Positions 8,859 to 19,217 of a stretch of 64,000 bases of DNA are shown piece after piece. The notes beneath the pieces are model-generated. The model was not told where the DNA came from. It saw only the letters and a list, made by a program, of their open reading frames with translations, and ran no database searches. Made by a program: the position numbers and the translations under genes. Within the stretch, counting starts at the first letter, position 1. Each line of letters opens with the position of its first letter. The stretch is from UKL13-2 sp043744255 (GTDB lineage: Bacteria > Pseudomonadota > Gammaproteobacteria > Burkholderiales > Usitatibacteraceae): NCBI GenBank assembly GCA_043744255.1, contig JAYTVA010000058.1, forward strand, positions 17,155-81,154. Direction: 5' to 3'.

Positions 8859-10589
8859 TTATGGACAAACTAGTTTTCGGACAATGGTGAAGGTTTGCGT
8901 GCCGGCGCTATTAGACACCGTCACGTCAACGGGTGTGCTGGTAGCTGGTGTGGCGGGCGAGATTGCACCTGCTGCGGTCAGTACCACCGTGCCTGCGCCG
9001 GTAATGCTCGCGGGTGCAACCGTTAGTCTGCTTGGGTTGGCGGATGTGACTGTCTTTGGATCTGCCCCACCGGTGACCGTGAAAGACAGAGTCGCACCAT
9101 CAGCGACGCAAGTGCCATTAACGAGCCCAGATATACACGGGGCTCCGGGCGTGCAGGTGCACTGCCGTGTTACTTGGATGACTTGTTCATTCGTGCCGTC
9201 GCTGACTACGACGCCAACAGTCGCGGGCGAGACGACCGACCCTTCTGCCTTGATGGTGGCGGTCCCAGACGCGCCAGTCAGGCTGGAGGGTGCGACTGAC
9301 GCCAGAGCGGGAATGCGCGAGTTGATAATTTTCAGAGTATTGCCGCCAATAATACCGAGCGGGGTCGAATCGCCGTTCGCCAAACACGCGATCGAAGTCG
9401 GGATCACCGATAGTGGCTGGTTTGGCGCAATCGTACCGACCGTTGTGGTCACGCCGAACGTGGCAGCCTGGCCGCTGGCGTCCCGAATCGTCACCGCATT
9501 CGGATCAGCAATACAGTTCGGTGGCGCGGATGGACCGACGCTGATCGTGGTGACACCTGCATTTTGGAATACGGTAGTCGGCGTGGCGGTTACCGTAAAC
9601 GCAAGCGAGGGCGATACGGTGACCGAATAGGGTGGCGTACCGCCTGAGATACGTGCATTGATTTGCCCCGTACCGCAAGTCACGTTATCCCGCCCTGGGA
9701 GCGGCCCCAGCGCGCCAGGAAGAACCACCAGCGGAGGAATGGGTGCTGAAGGCAACGGATTGTTCACAATCACAAAATCTACATCCCGATAGACACCCGA
9801 CTGAACGTCGGTAATGCGCAACCCTGCGTACTGGGTGCGCGCGGTGTCAAGCGGTCGCAAGAATGCCTTTAGACTGCCAGCCTCAGTGCCTCCGGGAACC
9901 GTCGAGCCACTAGTGGTGAGCGTGAGCGACGAGACTGCCTGATTTGGCGGTGAGCTGTTCTTGTCAATGAACAGAAATTGTCCGTAGTTGATTGAGAGGC
10001 GCAGCGGGCGATTCCGGTACAACACACCCGCCGTGGTGGGGCGCAGGTTGATCTCGGACTCTGAGCCGACGCACGCCTCGGTCGCCAGCGGCTTGCCGGC
10101 ATCATCGACCCCACAACCAAACAGCGCCGAAATACTCAGGTTGTAACCGAGAATAAAGTTTTGCACGACGCTAAAGCTTGTGTCACCGGTGGTAATGGTT
10201 GTCCCCGCAGCATCGCGTACCGTGAAGCGGATAGAGCGCGAAGGGACGATGTTGGGATCGGTCACGGGGTCTACGACACCTGGATTGTTTGGAACCACGA
10301 CGAAGGTGTTGCCCTCCAACGTGTAGTTGAGCGGGACGAGCGTCTGCTCGCTCGACGTCAGGAAGTACGGCTTCCGACCGCCAGCAACCGTGAATGTGAA
10401 CGGTACATTCGCAAATAGTGAACCACTCGCCGGCAACAACGCCAACGTTCCCACCTGGATGCCCGTGTCAGAGGCGACCCCCCCACCTCCACAAGACCCC
10501 AACAGCGCCGAAGCGCCCGCAAGACAAATGGCTGCGCCACCACGTCGTGCCCAGAGTTGAGCCTTAGTCAAATAATTATTGGTCGTCAC
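8859..10589 (-). CDS. Large lipoprotein with tandem Ig-like segments
   Basis: A 576-residue protein of unknown function. The start is the GTG at 10589 with GAGAGGG upstream. The N-terminus carries a lipoprotein signal ending in ALLGSC, so it is probably lipid-anchored after cleavage at Cys. The body is Ser/Thr/Gly/Val-rich and low in charge. It holds several segments of about 80-90 residues in the style of bacterial Ig-like domains, with repeated phrases such as GGTPPYSVTVSP and GGADPKTVTSANPSRLTVAP, and a few paired cysteines. This suggests an extracellular or surface-exposed structural or adhesion role, which is inference. It is a single-gene unit with its own terminator, divergent from gltB. 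Confidence 0.8.
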   Translation of the reverse strand: MTTNNYLTKAQLWARRGGAAICLAGASALLGSCGGGGVASDTGIQVGTLALLPASGSLFANVPFTFTVAGGRKPYFLTSSEQTLVPLNYTLEGNTFVVVPNNPGVVDPVTDPNIVPSRSIRFTVRDAAGTTITTGDTSFSVVQNFILGYNLSISALFGCGVDDAGKPLATEACVGSESEINLRPTTAGVLYRNRPLRLSINYGQFLFIDKNSSPPNQAVSSLTLTTSGSTVPGGTEAGSLKAFLRPLDTARTQYAGLRITDVQSGVYRDVDFVIVNNPLPSAPIPPLVVLPGALGPLPGRDNVTCGTGQINARISGGTPPYSVTVSPSLAFTVTATPTTVFQNAGVTTISVGPSAPPNCIADPNAVTIRDASGQAATFGVTTTVGTIAPNQPLSVIPTSIACLANGDSTPLGIIGGNTLKIINSRIPALASVAPSSLTGASGTATIKAEGSVVSPATVGVVVSDGTNEQVIQVTRQCTCTPGAPCISGLVNGTCVADGATLSFTVTGGADPKTVTSANPSRLTVAPASITGAGTVVLTAAGAISPATPATSTPVDVTVSNSAGTQTFTIVRKLVCP

Positions 10590-11096
10590 GGCGGTGCCCT
10601 CTCATTGTCAGCTATCGGGTAGCTGGTTACGCGTGCAAATCGAATGTCAAACACGCACAAGTTAAGATTAAGCGAGTTTGCTTAAGAATTAGTATGTTAC
10701 CTGACTTTATTAAAGCGCAACTTGCAGTTGGATGCAAGCGCTTTTGTGTGAGAAAACGTTGCGGAATGCCCCGTGAAACGCCAGATTTTTCGCGGTGTGA
10801 TGTAAATTTTAGCGTGTTAATCGCAACCCGGCACGGCACGCCATTGTCAACTTCACGATTTTGTTGCACCGCGCAAATTCCGGCGTTATCATCGATACAT
10901 TCCGGAATAGTCTTTTGGTATCAGCGTGTTGGAACGCTTGATCGAGCGTTATCTTCGTCGAGAAACTTAAACTCCCCGTATTACCCTACGTCCCGACCAC
11001 TCCGGCATTAAACCGTCTCGTTGGCGCTCGTCTTTGACGTAGCGCCATTTTGTGCCGTCAATTACCCTGATGTTGCTGTCGTTTTGGAGATTCGCC
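10590..11096. other. Divergent intergenic region upstream of gltB
   Basis: About 500 bp between the divergent lipoprotein and gltB starts. It holds a good sigma70-like promoter for gltB at 10864-10892 and a TTAAG...CTTAA inverted motif near 10665-10687. No coding sequence or RNA gene can be supported. The roughly 200-base gltB leader after the promoter shows no recognisable riboswitch. Confidence 0.5.
10864..10892 (+). promoter_or_regulatory. Candidate sigma70 promoter of gltBD-prmA
   Basis: The -35 box TTGCAC at 10864-10869 and -10 box TATCAT at 10887-10892 are separated by 17 bp. The position, about 200 bp before the gltB start, fits a promoter for the operon. Confidence 0.5.
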
Positions 11097-14000
11097 ATGT
11101 CTCACTCTGCCACCCCTGCCGCGCAAGGCCTGTACGATCCCGCCAATGAACACGATGCCTGCGGCGTCGGGTTTGTCACGCATATTAAAGGGAAGAAATC
11201 GCATGCGATTGTCGAGCAGGGCTTAAAGATTCTCGATAACTTGAGTCATCGCGGCGCGACCGGTTATGACCCATTGTTGGGCGACGGCGCGGGGATTTTG
11301 ATTCAAGTGCCCGATCAACATTTGCGTCGCGTGTGCGGTGCGCAGGGCATGACTTTACCGGCGCTGGGGTCGTATGGCGTCGGCATGGTGTTTCTGCCGC
11401 GTGAGCCAGCTTCACGTACGGCCTGCGAGCAGGAAATTGAACGCGCCATCCATGGTGAAGGGCAAATTTTGCTCGGCTGGCGCGATGTGCCGACCAACAA
11501 TCACGGCCTCTCGGCAGCGACCATTGCGGTCGAGCCGCTGATTCGCCAAGTATTCGTTGCGCGTGGTTCGAGTGCCATGTCGCAGGATGATCTGGAACGC
11601 AAGTTGTTCATTATCCGCAAGCGCAGCGGCCATGCGATTCAAGCGCTGAATTTGCGTCATGGCAAAGAGTTTTATGTGCCGTCGTTTTCCACGCGCACCA
11701 TCGTCTACAAAGGCATGTTGCTGGCCGATCAAGTTGGCCACTATTTCACCGATCTGCAAGACCCCACGCTCACCACCGCGTTAGCGCTCGTGCATCAGCG
11801 TTTTTCTACCAACACTTTTCCAACGTGGGATCTCGCGCACCCGTTTCGTATGGTCGCGCACAACGGCGAGATCAACACGCTGCGCGGTAACGTGAATTGG
11901 ATTCGCGCACGTCAACAGGCGATTGCATCCCCTGTGCTGGGTGCCGACCTAGACAAAATCTGGCCGCTGATTTATGACGGCCAATCTGATTCGGCCTCGT
12001 TCGACAACTGCCTCGAAATGCTGGTGATGGGCGGCTATCCGCTCGCGCACGCGATGATGATGATGATTCCCGAGGCGTGGAGTGGTCACAAGCTGATGGA
12101 CGAAGACCGGCGCGCGTTTTATGAATATCACGCTACCTTGATGGAAGCGTGGGACGGCCCGGCCGCGATGGCGTTCACCGATGGTCGGCAGATCGGTGCG
12201 ACGCTGGATCGTAATGGTTTGCGCCCGGCGCGTTATTTGTTGACCGATGATGACCTCGTGGTGCTCGCATCCGAAGCCGGTGTCCTCGATATCCCCGAAG
12301 AAAAAATCGTCAAAAAATGGCGTTTGCAACCGGGCAAGATGTTCTTGGTCGATATTGAAAAAGGCAAGATCATTGACGACGCGGAATTGAAGCGCGAACT
12401 CGCCACCGCCAAGCCGTATCGCGAATGGGTTGCACAGGCGCGAATTCGTTTAGACGAGTTGCCCGAACCCGCACCCGCCGAGAAATCGAAAGTGCCGTTG
12501 CTGGAACGTCAACAGGCGTTCGGCTACACACAGGAAGATTTGAAGGTCATCATGGCACCGATGGCCACCAATGGCATCGAGGCGACTGGCTCGATGGGCA
12601 ACGATTCGCCGCTGGCGGTGATGTCGAACAAACCACGCAACTTGTATCACTACTTCAAGCAATTATTCGCGCAAGTGACCAACCCGCCGATTGACCCGAT
12701 CCGCGAAGAGCTGGTCATGTCTACCGGCATCACCATCGGCCCGCGTCCGAATCTGTTGGACATTCATCACACCGATCCGGGCAAATGGTTGGAAGTTCCG
12801 CAGCCGGTGCTGACCGCCGACGATATGGAAAAAATTCGCCATATCGAAATGTTTACTGGCGGTTATTTTCGTAGCCACGAACTCAATATCACTTATCCGG
12901 CTTCATGGGGTACGGAAGGGATCGAAGCGGCAGTCGCGTCGATCTGTGCGCACGCTGAAGATGCAATTCACAACGGCTTCAATCTGCTCATCGTCACCGA
13001 CCGCAATGTTGATGCCGAGAACGTTGCGATTCCGGCGTTGCTGGCCGTCGGTGCGATTCATCAACATCTCGTGCGCAAGGGCTTGCGCACCTCTACGGGT
13101 CTGGTCGTTGAAACCGGCTCGGTGCGCGAAGTGCATCACTTTGCGTTGTTGGGTGGCTATGGCGCGGCAGCAGTTCACCCGTACCTCGCGCTCGAAACCT
13201 TGCATCATATGCACGCCTATATGGGTGACTACGACGCCAAAGAAGCTGAGAAAAAATACATCAAGGCGGTGTCAAAAGGTTTGCTGAAAGTAATGTCGAA
13301 GATGGGCATCTCGACCTACCAGAGTTACTGCGGCGCGCAAATTTTTGAGGCGGTCGGTCTGTCGAGCGAATTCATCGGCAAACATTTCACCGGCACTGCA
13401 TCGAACATCGAAGGTATCGGCATTTTTGAAATCGCCGAAGAAGCCATGCGCACCCACCGCGCGGCGTTCAGCGACGATCCGGTTCTCCGTACGCAGCTCG
13501 ATGCGGGTGGCGAATATGCGTACCGCACGCGCGGTGAAGAGCATATGTGGACGCCGGATGCGATCGCCAAATTGCAGCATTCGACCAAAACAAATTCGTA
13601 TACGACCTACAAGGAATACGCGAAACTCATCAACGATCAGACCAAGCGCCACATGACCTTGCGTGGGCTGTTCGAGATCAAATCGCTGGGTGCTGCGGTG
13701 CCATTGGCCGAAGTGGAATCCGCCAAAGACATCGTCAAACGCTTTGCCACCGGTGCCATGTCACTGGGCTCAATTTCCACCGAAGCCCACGCCACGCTTG
13801 CCGTTGCGATGAATCGCATCGGCGGCAAATCGAACACGGGCGAGGGCGGCGAAGATCCGAAACGCTTTATCGCGATCACCAAAACCGGCGAGACCATGAA
13901 GACCCGCCTCGGTGATGCGGTGGTTGCCGATATTCCGTTGAAGGTTGGTGACTCGATGCGTTCACGCATCAAACAGGTTGCCTCGGCGCGTTTCGGTGTC

Positions 14001-15743
14001 ACGGCGGAATACTTGAATTCGGCCGATCAAATCCAGATCAAGATGGCGCAAGGTGCCAAGCCCGGTGAGGGCGGCCAGTTGCCCGGCCACAAAGTATCGG
14101 AATACATCGGCGCGCTGCGTTACGCAACACCCGGTGTCGAATTGATTTCGCCGCCGCCGCACCACGATATTTATTCCATCGAAGACTTGGCGCAACTGAT
14201 TCACGATTTGAAAAACTGTAATTCAAGCGCGTCGATTTCGGTGAAGCTCGTTTCCGAAGTGGGCGTGGGTACCATCGCCGCCGGTGTCGCCAAAGCCAAG
14301 GCCGATCACGTCACCATCGCTGGTCACGACGGCGGTACCGGTGCCTCGCCGATTTCGTCGGTGAAACACGCGGGCACGCCGTGGGAATTGGGCTTAGCAG
14401 AGACCCAGCAAACGCTGGTGATGAATCGTCTGCGTGGCCGGATTGCGGTGCAAGTCGATGGTCAGTTGAAGACCGGTCGCGACGTGTTGGTCGGAGCGTT
14501 GTTGGGAGCCGATGAATTCGGGTTTGCCACCGCGCCATTGGTCGTTGAGGGCTGCATCATGATGCGCAAGTGTCACCTCAATACCTGCCCGGTCGGCGTC
14601 GCCACGCAAGACCCGGTGCTGCGGCAAAAATTCACCGGCCAGCCAGAACACGTCGTAAATTATTTCTTCTTCGTTGCTGAAGAATTGCGCGAGTTGATGG
14701 CCGAAATGGGCGCGCGCACGTTCAATGAATTGGTTGGCCGTGCCGATTTGCTCGATATGCAAAAGGGCATTCAGCACTGGAAACTCAAGGGTCTCGACTT
14801 CGCGAAAATTTTCTATCAACCGCAGATGCCCGCCGAAGTCGCGCGCCATCACTGCGAAACGCAGGATCACGGTCTCGACGGTGCGCTCGACAACAAACTG
14901 ATCGCACTTGCCCAGCCCGCGCTGGAAAGCAAGAAGCGTGTGGTGATCGACGACACCATTCGCAATGCCAACCGCACCGTCGGCGCGATGTTGTCCGGTG
15001 AAGTCGCCAAGCACTATGCACATGTTGGCTTGCCTGATGACACCATCCACATCAACCTCGCCGGTACCGCCGGGCAAAGTTTCGGCGCGTTCTTGGCGCA
15101 TGGCATCACCTTGGAACTCACTGGCCAAGCCAATGATTACGTCGGCAAAGGCTTGAGTGGTGGTCGCGTGATCGTCAAGCCCCATGCGGCGTTCCGCGGC
15201 AATCCGCTGGAAAATATCATCGTCGGTAACACCGTCATGTACGGTGCGATTGCTGGTGAATCGTATTTCCGTGGCGTCGCTGGTGAGCGCTTTTGCGTGC
15301 GTAACTCGGGCGCGTCAGCGGTCGTGGAAGGCACGGGCGACCATAGTTGCGAATACATGACTGGCGGCACCGTCGTGGTGTTGGGCGTAACGGGTCGCAA
15401 CTTCGGCGCGGGCATGTCGGGCGGCGTGGCGTATGTGCTCGATGAAGATGGCCTGTTCGCCAAGCGCTGCAACATGGCGATGGTCGAACTTGAAGCGCTC
15501 TCTGAAGTGCCAAGCCCCACCTCGCATCTCGGGCAGGCCGACACCATGTTGCTACGTTCGTTGATCGACAACCACGCCAAACACACCGGCAGCGAACGCG
15601 CGAAAACGATCCTCGCCAACTGGAGCGTGTGGTTGCCGAAGTTCGTGAAAGTTATGCCAACCGAATATCGCCGTGCATTGGGCGAGATGGTGGCAAAAGC
15701 GGCGGCAAAAAAAGCCAACGCAAAACAGAAAGAGGCAGCGTAA
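11097..15743 (+). CDS. gltB: Glutamate synthase (NADPH) large subunit
   Basis: Makes two glutamates from glutamine and 2-oxoglutarate, with the small subunit. The start chosen is the ATG at 11097 with GGAGA upstream, giving 1548 residues. The N-terminal propeptide of 21 residues precedes Cys22 (NEHDACGVGF), the nucleophile of the Ntn-type glutaminase domain exposed on maturation. The central and FMN-binding synthase domains follow, with the 3Fe-4S cysteines in CIMMRKCHLNTCPVG. The C-terminal beta-helix domain has GXXGXXXG repeats (GGTVVVLGVTGRNFGAGMSG). All expected domains are present and full length. The operon continues with gltD one base after the stop. Confidence 0.97.
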   Translation: MSHSATPAAQGLYDPANEHDACGVGFVTHIKGKKSHAIVEQGLKILDNLSHRGATGYDPLLGDGAGILIQVPDQHLRRVCGAQGMTLPALGSYGVGMVFLPREPASRTACEQEIERAIHGEGQILLGWRDVPTNNHGLSAATIAVEPLIRQVFVARGSSAMSQDDLERKLFIIRKRSGHAIQALNLRHGKEFYVPSFSTRTIVYKGMLLADQVGHYFTDLQDPTLTTALALVHQRFSTNTFPTWDLAHPFRMVAHNGEINTLRGNVNWIRARQQAIASPVLGADLDKIWPLIYDGQSDSASFDNCLEMLVMGGYPLAHAMMMMIPEAWSGHKLMDEDRRAFYEYHATLMEAWDGPAAMAFTDGRQIGATLDRNGLRPARYLLTDDDLVVLASEAGVLDIPEEKIVKKWRLQPGKMFLVDIEKGKIIDDAELKRELATAKPYREWVAQARIRLDELPEPAPAEKSKVPLLERQQAFGYTQEDLKVIMAPMATNGIEATGSMGNDSPLAVMSNKPRNLYHYFKQLFAQVTNPPIDPIREELVMSTGITIGPRPNLLDIHHTDPGKWLEVPQPVLTADDMEKIRHIEMFTGGYFRSHELNITYPASWGTEGIEAAVASICAHAEDAIHNGFNLLIVTDRNVDAENVAIPALLAVGAIHQHLVRKGLRTSTGLVVETGSVREVHHFALLGGYGAAAVHPYLALETLHHMHAYMGDYDAKEAEKKYIKAVSKGLLKVMSKMGISTYQSYCGAQIFEAVGLSSEFIGKHFTGTASNIEGIGIFEIAEEAMRTHRAAFSDDPVLRTQLDAGGEYAYRTRGEEHMWTPDAIAKLQHSTKTNSYTTYKEYAKLINDQTKRHMTLRGLFEIKSLGAAVPLAEVESAKDIVKRFATGAMSLGSISTEAHATLAVAMNRIGGKSNTGEGGEDPKRFIAITKTGETMKTRLGDAVVADIPLKVGDSMRSRIKQVASARFGVTAEYLNSADQIQIKMAQGAKPGEGGQLPGHKVSEYIGALRYATPGVELISPPPHHDIYSIEDLAQLIHDLKNCNSSASISVKLVSEVGVGTIAAGVAKAKADHVTIAGHDGGTGASPISSVKHAGTPWELGLAETQQTLVMNRLRGRIAVQVDGQLKTGRDVLVGALLGADEFGFATAPLVVEGCIMMRKCHLNTCPVGVATQDPVLRQKFTGQPEHVVNYFFFVAEELRELMAEMGARTFNELVGRADLLDMQKGIQHWKLKGLDFAKIFYQPQMPAEVARHHCETQDHGLDGALDNKLIALAQPALESKKRVVIDDTIRNANRTVGAMLSGEVAKHYAHVGLPDDTIHINLAGTAGQSFGAFLAHGITLELTGQANDYVGKGLSGGRVIVKPHAAFRGNPLENIIVGNTVMYGAIAGESYFRGVAGERFCVRNSGASAVVEGTGDHSCEYMTGGTVVVLGVTGRNFGAGMSGGVAYVLDEDGLFAKRCNMAMVELEALSEVPSPTSHLGQADTMLLRSLIDNHAKHTGSERAKTILANWSVWLPKFVKVMPTEYRRALGEMVAKAAAKKANAKQKEAA

Positions 15744-15744
15744 G

Positions 15745-17196
15745 ATGGGTAAAGCCACCGGATTTTTAGAGTATCAACGTCTGTCTGAGGCCTCGACGCC
15801 ACCCGCACAGCGCGTCAAAAATTATCAGGAATTTACGCTGCATTTGACCGATGCCGAAGCGAAAATTCAGGGTGCGCGTTGCATGGATTGCGGCATTCCG
15901 TTTTGCCAAAACGGCTGCCCGGTCAACAACATCATTCCTGATTTCAACGACCTCGTGTTTCGCCAAAATTGGCAAGAGGCGCTCGATACTTTGCACTCGA
16001 CGAATAACTTTCCCGAGTTCACCGGTCGTGTCTGCCCAGCGCCGTGCGAAGCTGCGTGTACGCTGACCATCAACAACGATGCGGTCGGCATCAAGTCGAT
16101 TGAACACGCGATCATCGACAAAGGTTGGGAGATGGGTTGGGTCACGCCGCAGCCATCGGTCAAGAAAACCGGCAAACGTGTCGCCGTGGTCGGCTCCGGC
16201 CCCGCAGGTCTCGCGGCAGCACAGCAACTCGCACGCGTTGGTCACGATGTGCTCGTGTTCGAAAAAGCGGATCGCATCGGTGGACTGTTGCGCTATGGTA
16301 TTCCCGATTTCAAGATGGAAAAATCGCACATTGATCGCCGGGTTGCACAGATGCAGGCCGAGGGCGTGCAATTTCGTGTCAGCCAAAATATCGGCGCGGG
16401 TTTGGCAAACTCGACGCCCGCGAGCGTGTTGCTCGAAGACTTCGACGCAGTAGTATTGAGTGGGGGCGCGGAATGGCCGCGCGATTTGCCGGTGCCGGGA
16501 CGCGAGTTGAACGGCATTCATTTCGCGATGGATTTTTTGCCCTCGCAAAATAAAATTGTGGCGGGCGATAAAGTCGCTAACCAAATCATGGCGACCGCCA
16601 AGCACGTCGTAGTGATTGGCGGCGGTGATACTGGTAGCGATTGCGTGGGCACCTCGAATCGTCATGGTGCCGCGTCAATCGCGCAGTTTGAGTTGCTGCC
16701 GCAGCCGCCCGAAAGTGAAAATAAACCACTGGTGTGGCCGTACTGGCCAGTGAAGTTGCGTACCTCGTCGTCGCACGAAGAAGGCTGTGATCGCGACTGG
16801 TCGGTGGCGACGAAAAAATTCATCGGTAAAAACGGCAAGGTGGAAAAGTTGGTTGCTGCACGCGTCGAATGGAAAGACGGCAACATGCAGGAAGTGCCCG
16901 GCTCCGAATTCGAAATGAAGGCGGACTTGGTGCTGCTCGCAATGGGATTTCTCGGCCCCGTGCAACAAGGCCTGCTCGAACAATTTGGTGCGCTCGGCGT
17001 GGAAAAAGATGCGCGCAGCAACGTCAAAGCTGCCACTGAAGGCGAGGGCGCGTACCAAACGGCCAACCCGAAAGTATTCGCGGCAGGCGACATGCGCCGT
17101 GGTCAATCGCTGGTGGTCTGGGCGATTCGCGAAGGCCGCCAATGCGCGCGCTCGGTCGATGCGTATTTGATGGGTTCCTCCGAGCTGCCGCGCTAG
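15745..17196 (+). CDS. gltD: Glutamate synthase (NADPH) small subunit
   Basis: Delivers electrons from NADPH through FAD and iron-sulfur clusters to GltB. The 483-residue protein starts at the ATG at 15745, directly after the gltB stop; an in-frame extension into gltB is rejected. N-terminal cysteines CMDCGIPFCQNGCP and CPAPCEAAC bind 4Fe-4S clusters. The FAD site is VVGSGPAGLAAAQQL and the NADPH site is VVIGGGDTGSDCVGTSNR. The C-terminal FAD segment VFAAGDMRRGQSLVVWAI is also intact. Its last base is shared with the prmA GTG start. Confidence 0.96.
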   Translation: MGKATGFLEYQRLSEASTPPAQRVKNYQEFTLHLTDAEAKIQGARCMDCGIPFCQNGCPVNNIIPDFNDLVFRQNWQEALDTLHSTNNFPEFTGRVCPAPCEAACTLTINNDAVGIKSIEHAIIDKGWEMGWVTPQPSVKKTGKRVAVVGSGPAGLAAAQQLARVGHDVLVFEKADRIGGLLRYGIPDFKMEKSHIDRRVAQMQAEGVQFRVSQNIGAGLANSTPASVLLEDFDAVVLSGGAEWPRDLPVPGRELNGIHFAMDFLPSQNKIVAGDKVANQIMATAKHVVVIGGGDTGSDCVGTSNRHGAASIAQFELLPQPPESENKPLVWPYWPVKLRTSSSHEEGCDRDWSVATKKFIGKNGKVEKLVAARVEWKDGNMQEVPGSEFEMKADLVLLAMGFLGPVQQGLLEQFGALGVEKDARSNVKAATEGEGAYQTANPKVFAAGDMRRGQSLVVWAIREGRQCARSVDAYLMGSSELPR

Positions 17197-18086
17197 TGCC
17201 GTTGATTTCTATTACGGTCACGCTGGCCGAGCAGCACGCTGATGCCTTCGGCGACGCGCTGCTCGAAGCAGGCGCGGTTTCGGTCAACGTGGAAGATGCT
17301 GACGAAGGAACCGCGCAAGAAAAACCGATCTTCGGTGAACCCGGTGCGACCACCGGTATGTGGAATCAACCGAAGTTGACTGCGCTATTTCCTGCAGATG
17401 AGGACGCAGCGACAATTGCCCGAAACGCCGCGTCAATGCTGGGGTTTGTGCTACCGGTCTTCGCTGTCACCGAGGTCGAAGACATCGACTGGGTGAAACA
17501 AAATCGCGATCAATTTCAGCCGATTAAAATTTCGGATCACATCTGGATCGTGCCAACATGGCACTCACCACCGGACGCGCATTCGATCAACATTTCGCTC
17601 GATCCCGGCGCGGCATTTGGTACCGGCAGTCACCCGACCACACGGCTCTGTTTGCAGTGGCTCGAAGCGCATCTCAATGCCGCAAACAAACCAACGATGC
17701 TCGACTACGGCACCGGTTCTGGCATCCTCGCCATCGCCGCGAAGAAACTCGGTGCGGCAACAACGGTCGGCGTGGACATTGACGCGCAAGCCATCGACAC
17801 CGCGCGCTACAACGCCGTGCAAAACGGCGTGGATAGTGGCTTTTCAACCACTGACACCATCCTCGATTTCGTTGCCGACATCACCGTCGCCAACATTCTC
17901 GCCAATCCCTTGAAGGTGTTGGCACCATTACTTGCCGGCCACACGAAATCCGGCGGACAACTCGCGATGGCAGGGATTCTTGATGAACAAGCCAACGACA
18001 TCATCGCCATCTACGCGCCGTGGTTTGACCTCGCCGTCTGGAAACGCGACGAAGGCTGGTCGCTAATCGCTGGTGAACGTAAGTGA
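17196..18086 (+). CDS. prmA: Ribosomal protein L11 methyltransferase
   Basis: SAM-dependent methyltransferase that trimethylates ribosomal protein L11. The start is the GTG at 17196, which overlaps the gltD stop by one base and yields the usual N-terminus (VPLISITVTLAEQHAD) and 296 residues. The N-terminal domain recognises L11. The substrate-side loop DPGAAFGTGSHPTTRL is followed by the SAM-binding motif MLDYGTGSGILAIAA and by VANILANPL, the NPPF-like catalytic-loop equivalent. Co-transcription with gltBD is implied by the overlap; a functional link to glutamate synthesis is not obvious. Confidence 0.93.
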   Translation: MPLISITVTLAEQHADAFGDALLEAGAVSVNVEDADEGTAQEKPIFGEPGATTGMWNQPKLTALFPADEDAATIARNAASMLGFVLPVFAVTEVEDIDWVKQNRDQFQPIKISDHIWIVPTWHSPPDAHSINISLDPGAAFGTGSHPTTRLCLQWLEAHLNAANKPTMLDYGTGSGILAIAAKKLGAATTVGVDIDAQAIDTARYNAVQNGVDSGFSTTDTILDFVADITVANILANPLKVLAPLLAGHTKSGGQLAMAGILDEQANDIIAIYAPWFDLAVWKRDEGWSLIAGERK

Positions 18087-18111
18087 GTGCCGCGTCAGCT
18101 AAAATCAACGC

Positions 18112-19191
18112 ATGCTGCTGACCACCTGCCCCAACTGCGCCGCGCAATTCAAAGTCTTGCCTGAGCACCTCAACGTGCGGCAGGGACGCGTCATGTGCGG
18201 GCGTTGCCGCCATGTGTTTAACGCGTTTGAATCGTTGCAGCGCAAAGAAGACGAGGTCGTGGTTGCGAGCTTGGCAGGGGCGCGCGTAGCAGGTGCTAGC
18301 GTAGCAGGCGCGGGCGTAGGAGAGGCTAGCGCAGCGCAAGCTGCGGACGAACTTCAGGTCGAGTTTGTCTCTGAGCCCGAATTTGCGCCCGAGACATCAG
18401 CTGCCGCCACCGCGTTCGATGCTGAGACACCACTGCCCCCTGTATTTCGCGCCAATGAGCCCGAAGTCCCCGCCGAACTTGCCAGTGTGATCGACACGCT
18501 AGGCTCGGTGCACGCGACCGATGCCGACCATACAGATACGCCTGCGCCGCCGCCATTTTCAGAAGCACCGTTGCCGGTCGAACTACGAATCGAGCCCGCG
18601 CTCGACATCAAGAAAATTGCCGCGCTACCCACCGAATCGCCGCTGATTTTCACCGATGTGCCGAAGGCCACTGGTAGCCCGTTGATGCCTCGATATGCGC
18701 AGGAACTCAAACGTCCGTCGCGTTGGTGGACGCCGCTGAGTGTCGTGATGGCGCTGGTGTTACTCACGCTCGTCGCCTATCAATTTCGCAGCGGGATCGT
18801 GCAGACCTATCCGCAATTTCGTCCGGCGTTCGCGACTGCCTGCGGTGTGATCGGTTGCAAAGTTTTCTGGGGGCGGGATGCGGGCGCGATTCACGTTGCC
18901 GGTACTGAGTTAGTCGAGACGCCGGGCAAACCTGGCAACATGATTGCCTCGGCCACCCTCGCCAATCGCAGTACCGAGCGGCAGGACTTACCATCGGTAG
19001 AATTGCGCCTCACCAGCAATACCAATCAGGTGCTGATCAGTCGTATTCTGGAGCCTGCAGATTACTTGGGTCGCGCCATGACTGCCGACGATAGCATCGC
19101 CGCCAATGCGGATTTGGCGATCAACCTCAATATCGAAATTCCCCCAACGACGGCAGCATCTGGTTACGAATTTTTGCCGTTTTATCGCTAA
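18112..19191 (+). CDS. Zinc-ribbon (MJ0042-type) DUF3426 membrane protein
   Basis: A 359-residue protein with an N-terminal zinc ribbon (CPNCAAQF and CGRCRHVFNAFE), a long acidic Pro/Ala-rich linker, one membrane segment near residues 208-225 (LSVVMALVLLTLVAYQF) and a C-terminal DUF3426 domain. This family typically follows prmA in betaproteobacteria. Its role is unknown. Residues about 57-78 hold an imperfect VAGA-type repeat (GARVAGASVAGAGVGEAS) whose DNA repeats too, which suggests slippage. It lies 25 bp after prmA and is likely in the same transcript. Confidence 0.85.
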   Translation: MLLTTCPNCAAQFKVLPEHLNVRQGRVMCGRCRHVFNAFESLQRKEDEVVVASLAGARVAGASVAGAGVGEASAAQAADELQVEFVSEPEFAPETSAAATAFDAETPLPPVFRANEPEVPAELASVIDTLGSVHATDADHTDTPAPPPFSEAPLPVELRIEPALDIKKIAALPTESPLIFTDVPKATGSPLMPRYAQELKRPSRWWTPLSVVMALVLLTLVAYQFRSGIVQTYPQFRPAFATACGVIGCKVFWGRDAGAIHVAGTELVETPGKPGNMIASATLANRSTERQDLPSVELRLTSNTNQVLISRILEPADYLGRAMTADDSIAANADLAINLNIEIPPTTAASGYEFLPFYR

Positions 19192-19217
19192 GCAAGTTCA
19201 CCTCAAAGGAAACTCAC

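Noticed and set aside
14394..15185. 263-residue reverse ORF within gltB
   Set aside because: Antisense to conserved glutamate synthase sequence.
15766..16665. 299-residue reverse ORF within gltD
   Set aside because: Antisense to the iron-sulfur and FAD motifs of gltD.
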